Positions 5,289 to 6,600 of a DNA stretch of 6,600 nucleotides are shown in pieces (position 1 is the stretch's first letter; every line of letters begins with the position of its first letter). The position numbers and the translations under genes are program-made. Below the pieces are notes generated by a model. The model was not told where the DNA came from. It did no database searches and saw only the letters and a program-made list of their open reading frames with translations. The DNA is from Streptomyces virginiae. GTDB taxonomy: Bacteria; Actinomycetota; Actinomycetes; Streptomycetales; Streptomycetaceae. Where the stretch lies: assembly GCF_041432505.1 (NCBI RefSeq), contig NZ_CP107876.1:1-6600 (forward strand). Reading direction: 5' to 3'.

Positions 5289-5306
5289 CATGTCTATACT
5301 CGGGAC
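5271..5306 (+). promoter_or_regulatory. Promoter of a leaderless transcript
   Basis: GCGACA (5271-5276) and TATACT (5295-5300) are separated by 18 nt; the -10 matches consensus at five of six positions. The expected start, 6-7 nt after the -10, coincides with the GTG at 5307. No Shine-Dalgarno sequence precedes that GTG. Leaderless mRNAs are well known in streptomycetes. Confidence 0.65.
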
Positions 5307-5558
5307 GTGACTGAGATCCCTGAGGAGAAGCAAGCGGCGGCCCTGCGCGCCGTTGCCAACGTGGGCGCGAGACGCGCCGAACTGCTCGCCGAGGCAGACC
5401 GCCTGTTGACCGAGGAACTGCGCCCGCTCGTGATCGAAGCGGCCAAGCTCGGCGCCCAGCGCAGCCGGATCAGGGAGCTGGCACGTCTCAGTCCCAACAC
5501 CCTCTACAAGTGGTTCGAGGAGGCAGGCTTGCCCGGCATCCGGGAGAAGCGCGGATAG
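5307..5558 (+). CDS. Small HTH DNA-binding regulator, leaderless
   Basis: This 83-aa protein has a charged N-terminal helical part (about 6-48, possibly coiled coil) and a C-terminal helix-turn-helix at about 52-72: RSRIRELARLSPNTLYKWFEEAG. The NTLYKWF part is typical of a recognition helix. GTG at 5307 was chosen because the promoter places the transcript start there. The frame is open much farther upstream, but that region reads against the 151-aa gene and its spacer. The perfect inverted repeat in the promoter suggests autorepression. The gene lies directly ahead of the GGCTTGCCC iterons and the replication-type genes, and one iteron overlaps its 3' end (5526-5534). A copy-number or plasmid-gene repressor is likely, by inference only. 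Confidence 0.75.
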   Translation: MTEIPEEKQAAALRAVANVGARRAELLAEADRLLTEELRPLVIEAAKLGAQRSRIRELARLSPNTLYKWFEEAGLPGIREKRG

Positions 5559-5610
5559 AGGCTTGCCCAGCACCCCGGCAGGCTTGCCCATCCAAATTGG
5601 AGGCTTGCCC
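5526..5610 (+). repeat. Four GGCTTGCCC iterons ahead of the replication-type genes
   Basis: GGCTTGCCC starts at 5526, 5560, 5581 and 5602. The last three are spaced exactly 21 bp, the same as in the RHH gene. Further copies are at 2525 and 2692, and a GGCTTGCC at 1631. All are in one orientation and I saw no reverse-complement copy. A small AT-rich dyad, CCAA-A-TTGG (5592-5600), lies between the last two. The arrangement fits an origin or incompatibility-type iteron set. The first copy lies in the end of the HTH gene; the others are non-coding. Confidence 0.75.
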
Positions 5611-5634
5611 GCGCGGCTGTCTGGGCGTGTCACG

Positions 5635-5694
5635 GGCCCACGATGCGCAAGCATGGGCCACACAGCACGACGGCCCCGCCAGAAGACGGGGCCG
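5635..5694 (+). terminator. Two hairpins between the HTH gene and the rep-like operon
   Basis: GGCCCA...TGGGCC (5635-5640, 5654-5659) is extended by an inner TGC/GCA stem. CGGCCCCG (5671-5678) pairs perfectly with CGGGGCCG (5687-5694) around an 8-nt loop. Together they could end the HTH-gene transcript or attenuate read-through into the genes at 5754 onward. No T-run follows. Confidence 0.45.
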
Positions 5695-5753
5695 AAGACC
5701 GGTCCGGGGGGCCAACCCCGGGTTGCCGGTGCACCTGAGATGGAGGTGCGCTC

Positions 5754-5834
5754 GTGAAGAGCGTACGTGTATCCCCAGTGGTTCTGCCACACCGCCTGAA
5801 CATCGCGTCGGCCACGCCGGGGGTGGCCGCATGA
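5754..5834 (+). CDS. 26-aa leader peptide or small protein
   Basis: A GTG at 5754 is preceded by GGAGG (5742-5746) at 7-nt spacing, the clearest ribosome site in the window. The ORF has 26 codons, ends at 5834, and overlaps the next start as ATGA. The product is basic and fairly hydrophobic (VKSVRVSPVVLPHRL...). GCACCT (5731-5736) and AGGTGC (5744-5749) form a small stem covering part of the ribosome site. The next gene has a weaker, structured start, so this ORF may serve to drive its translation by coupling, as leader peptides of rep genes do. It could also be a chance ORF. Confidence 0.45.
   Translation: MKSVRVSPVVLPHRLNIASATPGVAA
5809..5829 (+). promoter_or_regulatory. Hairpin over the ribosome site of the 81-aa gene
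   Basis: CGGCCAC (5809-5815) pairs with GTGGCCG (5823-5829) around GCCGGGG. The only purine-rich stretch that could serve the ATG at 5831 lies in this loop and stem. Ribosomes translating the 26-aa ORF would open it, so coupled translation is plausible. Confidence 0.4.
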
Positions 5835-6076
5835 GCTTCACCGTACGGAGGGCGTCGGACGGCTACACGACGCTGAAGAACTCGTTCCTGGCCGACGCTC
5901 GGCTGACGTTCACGGCGCGCGGCGTGTTCGCGCTGATGAGTTCGTTCAGCGACGCGGAGTGGGAGACCGTCACCGCGGAATCGCTCGCGGCCGGCACCGC
6001 GCACAGCGTGGCGGACATCGAGGCCGCGCTGGCGGAGCTGGAGAGCCACGGCTACCTGACGGCGGTGGCCGAGTGA
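5831..6076 (+). CDS. Winged-helix protein of replication-initiator type
   Basis: This is an 81-aa protein made of a single winged-helix-like domain. YTTLKNSFLAD (12-22) and LTFTARGVFALMSSF (25-39) resemble the start of HTH_36-type domains found in plasmid replication proteins and phage replisome organisers. The recognition part is TAESLAAGTAHSVADIEAALAELESHGYL. ATG at 5831 fits the domain start; longer in-frame extensions run through non-coding repeats. It overlaps the ORF before it (ATGA) and the gene after it (GTGA), so three frames are tightly linked. Role in origin recognition or control of the downstream rep-like gene is inferred. Confidence 0.75.
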   Translation: MSFTVRRASDGYTTLKNSFLADARLTFTARGVFALMSSFSDAEWETVTAESLAAGTAHSVADIEAALAELESHGYLTAVAE

Positions 6077-6600
6077 GCGCGCAGCACATGGGCATGGTGC
6101 TCGATGCCGAGGGGCTGGACGGCAGCGAGAAGCTGCTGCTGATCGGCTACACGAACTGGACCGACCCCTACGGCTACTGCTGGCCCAGTGAGCAGCGCCT
6201 CGCGGACTCCTGCGGGACGTCCCGCAGCACGGTGCAGCGGGTGAAGCGCAAGCTGATCAAGAGGAAGCTGCTGAAGTCGGTGCGCCGGGTGAACAGCAAG
6301 GGCGAGCCGATCTCGAACCTGTCGCGGGTGAACCTGCCGATGCTGGCGTCGATGGCCAGGAAGCGGACCGCGTACGACGACAACCTGATCGACGCGATCA
6401 CCTTCGACGACGACACCCAGGGCGACCCGGAAGCCACCCTGCGCGGCACGCCGGACGATCCGGAAACCCCCTCTGACCTGCTGACACGTCAATCTGACTC
6501 ATACCCTGAGTCAAATCGACTCCTACCCCGAGTCAAAATGACGCCTACCCCGAGTCAGATTGACTCTCAATCCCGTAGTTATCCCGTAGAGATCCCTCTC
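6073..6600 (+). CDS. Putative plasmid replication initiator, winged-helix (partial, runs off window)
   Basis: The frame opens with GTG at 6073, overlapping the previous stop as GTGA, and stays open for 176 codons to the window edge; ATG at 6088 or 6094 are alternatives. Residues 20-87 form a winged-helix domain: KLLLIGYTNWTD, then WPSEQRLADSCGTSRSTVQRVKRKL with the recognition helix at about 50-61, and a basic wing ending NLSRVNLP. After it comes an acidic linker rich in Asp (about 104-120) and a Ser/Pro/Gln-rich part translated from 22-bp repeats. HTH_36-type domains like this occur in Rep proteins of actinomycete plasmids, and iterons inside a rep gene have, as I recall, been described for Streptomyces plasmids of the pSLA2 kind. 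The C-terminus is not visible, so a helicase or primase domain cannot be judged. Confidence 0.7.
   Translation, partial: MSAQHMGMVLDAEGLDGSEKLLLIGYTNWTDPYGYCWPSEQRLADSCGTSRSTVQRVKRKLIKRKLLKSVRRVNSKGEPISNLSRVNLPMLASMARKRTAYDDNLIDAITFDDDTQGDPEATLRGTPDDPETPSDLLTRQSDSYPESNRLLPRVKMTPTPSQIDSQSRSYPVEIPL
6495..6589 (+). repeat. 22-bp iterons inside the rep-like gene
   Basis: TGACTC-type words start at 6495, 6517 (CGACTC), 6539 (TGACGC) and 6561, exactly 22 bp apart. The first three continue with TACCC at 6502, 6524 and 6546 and end in GAGTCA. Each unit is thus a dyad; the first is perfect, TGACTCA-TACCC-TGAGTCA (6495-6513). A degenerate unit may start at 6474. After them ATCCCGTAG occurs at 6570 and 6581, 11 bp apart. 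Base composition drops from very GC-rich to mixed here, as expected at an origin. As 22 is not a multiple of three, the repeats encode different residues, so selection acts on DNA rather than protein. Confidence 0.75.

Noticed and set aside
5563..5757. 64-aa rightward reading frame from a TTG
   Set aside because: The start lies inside an iteron and the frame crosses two hairpins with no ribosome site. Its end does overlap GTG 5754, so a short version from ATG 5653 cannot be wholly excluded.
6052..6492. Leftward 146-aa reading frame
   Set aside because: It is the antisense shadow of the winged-helix gene that starts at 6073, which has a clear domain and overlap with its neighbour.

Overview
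The window looks like a segment of a Streptomyces (or close actinomycete) plasmid. The evidence is very high GC, GTG starts, stop/start overlaps (ATGA, GTGA), a leaderless-type promoter, and the combination of partition genes, replication-type winged-helix genes and conjugation-associated exported proteins. I cannot tell whether the plasmid is linear or circular, or whether it is an integrated copy.

Layout. Positions 1-834 hold no credible gene. They carry a run of perfect stem-loops with mostly 3-4 nt loops (17-516) and a cluster of GTGACCGRT words in both orientations (206-752). Reading leftward, 2354-835 encodes a lipoprotein and a secreted Gly-linker/PKD-like protein with overlapping ends, closed by a strong hairpin at 768-804. 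Positions 2355-2964 are non-coding: a possible promoter, a 12-bp-phased GTGCAACC array, a nested dyad at 2724-2771 and an 11-bp-phased GGAAC/GTTCC array. Positions 4034-2965 hold a leftward two-gene partition cassette: ParA, then a ribbon-helix-helix (RHH) partner, overlapping by ATGA. Upstream of parA (4038-4638) lie paired GGCTAGC words, ten tandem 21-bp repeats and a nested terminator-like hairpin. An unrecognised acidic 151-aa protein is encoded leftward at 5094-4639.

From 5252 the direction changes. A perfect 13-bp inverted repeat overlaps a promoter whose predicted start is the GTG of a small HTH gene (5307-5558). After it come GGCTTGCCC iterons at 21-bp spacing, a 26-codon ORF with a good ribosome site, an 81-aa winged-helix protein and a second winged-helix protein that runs off the right edge. 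These last three are linked by 4-nt overlaps. The second winged-helix gene carries four 22-bp-phased TGACTC repeats inside its reading frame and resembles a replication initiator with internal iterons.

Main point of interest. At least six repeat families, each phased at 11, 12, 21 or 22 bp, surround a ParA/RHH cassette and a rep-like operon. One family (GGCTTGCCC, eight copies, all in one orientation) occurs both in front of the rep operon and inside the RHH gene, at the same 21-bp spacing. This suggests one protein may link partition, autoregulation and replication control. That link is inference; the repeats themselves are directly visible.
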